The notes below the pieces were generated by a model, which saw only the letters and a list, made by a program, of their open reading frames with translations, did not search any database and was not told the DNA's origin. This document shows positions 6,413 through 6,706 of a stretch of 6,706 nt of DNA, piece after piece. The position numbers were made by a program, and so were the translations under genes. The DNA comes from Prevotellaceae bacterium. Lineage in GTDB: Bacteria; Bacteroidota; Bacteroidia; Bacteroidales; UBA932. The stretch covers positions 1 through 6,706 of the forward strand of contig JAIROF010000182.1 in assembly GCA_031257655.1 (NCBI GenBank), in the 5' to 3' direction. Positions within the stretch are counted from its first letter, which is position 1; every line of letters begins with the position of its first letter.

Positions 6413-6548
6413 CTGCCGTTAAGATGCCGAAGCGTTTTTTTATAGCCCGCGCTGGCGGGCAAGAAGCAAGGCGCATGAGGCAATGCTGTGTGAGTGACAG
6501 GTAGCTGTTTTGCAGCAATAGGGTTTTTACCCCACAAACCAAAAAGCA
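6413..6548 (+). promoter_or_regulatory. Structured 5' leader with possible short leader ORF
   Basis: Between promoter and the next ATG, the predicted leader contains three short hairpins: gcccgc-gctg-gcgggc (6445-6460, perfect 6-bp stem), a gctg...cagc stem near 6503-6515, and gggt...accc just before the start region. A 26-codon frame (6424-6504, MPKRFFIARAGGQEARRMRQ then CCVSDR) lies within it and could be a leader peptide, but it may be chance. The T-run at 6435-6441 precedes the first hairpin, so this is not a terminator in either direction. I do not recognise a known riboswitch class. Confidence 0.35.
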
Positions 6549-6706
6549 ATGAAAAAAATACTCATCATAGCATTTGAGCAAGCCGCAAAATTCCTGTTGC
6601 TCTTGCTCTACGCAGCTCCCCTACGCTGCGCATGCAGCGCCTTTCCTTTGTGCGGCCGCCGCTTGCGCCGCACCTTTTCTGTAGCATTACCATTCTTACC
6701 GCTTGC
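6549..6706 (+). CDS. Possible partial gene start at right edge, signal-peptide-like N-terminus
   Basis: An ATG at 6549 opens a frame that stays open to the window end (52 codons). It begins MKKILIIAFEQAAKFLLLLL, a lysine pair followed by hydrophobic residues, as in a signal peptide or membrane anchor. The upstream bases (caaaccaaaaagca) are A-rich, typical of Bacteroidota start regions, and a strong promoter match lies 137-168 bp upstream. Against it, the part after residue 22 is rich in Cys, Arg and Leu, and the DNA there is full of short inverted repeats (gctgc-gcat-gcagc; tgcggc...gccgca), more like non-coding sequence. No family is recognised. Confidence 0.38.
   Translation, partial: MKKILIIAFEQAAKFLLLLLYAAPLRCACSAFPLCGRRLRRTFSVALPFLPL

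Noticed and set aside
6435..6460. T-run next to a G/C-rich hairpin as an intrinsic terminator
   Set aside because: The T-run lies before the hairpin on the plus strand and reads as A on the minus strand, so neither strand has stem followed by T.
6366..6581. 71-codon minus-strand ORF
   Set aside because: It runs antisense through the predicted rightward promoter and leader, and its composition matches no family.

Overview
The window looks like chromosomal DNA from a member of the Bacteroidota, most likely of the Bacteroidales type. Two things point there. The two large proteins are closest in style to Bacteroidota proteins: a 7TM-HD phosphohydrolase and an AddB-like PD-(D/E)XK nuclease. The promoter-like sites also follow the Bacteroidota pattern (TTTG or TTG about 20 nt before TAnnTTTG), not the sigma70 -35/-10 pattern. 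This assignment is inferred from the sequence alone.

Layout. Positions 1-771 hold no complete gene. They contain a possible partial leftward gene at the extreme left edge (1-57), one copy of a dispersed repeat (127-203), a leftward promoter-like site (274-304), about 250 bp with nothing recognisable, and a compact MITE-like or REP-like element (556-746) just past the end of the operon. Positions 772-5793 are filled by a leftward two-gene operon. The promoter-proximal gene (2857-5793) encodes a 978-residue nuclease with an RecB/AddB-type catalytic domain and the four cysteines of an Fe-S staple. Nine bases later comes a 691-residue membrane phosphohydrolase (772-2847) of the PgpH type, which in characterised relatives degrades cyclic di-AMP. 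A promoter-like site (5798-5828) lies so close to the nuclease start codon that the transcript may be leaderless.

Positions 5806-6380 are intergenic. They contain a perfect palindrome followed by a T-run, a 63-bp tandem repeat, and a 62-bp tandem repeat of the same family in the opposite orientation. The 62-bp family also occurs at 127-203, so related repeats flank the operon on both sides. At the right end, a good rightward Bacteroidota-type promoter (6381-6412) precedes a 136-nt structured leader and a possible gene start (6549) that runs off the window.

How the genes may work together: the nuclease is expected to process DNA ends for recombinational repair, and the phosphohydrolase to lower c-di-AMP. 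Co-transcription is well supported by the 9-nt gap; any functional link is inference. The AddA-type helicase that normally partners an AddB-like protein is not in this window. The most unusual material is the intergenic repeat architecture, not a recognisable new multi-gene system.
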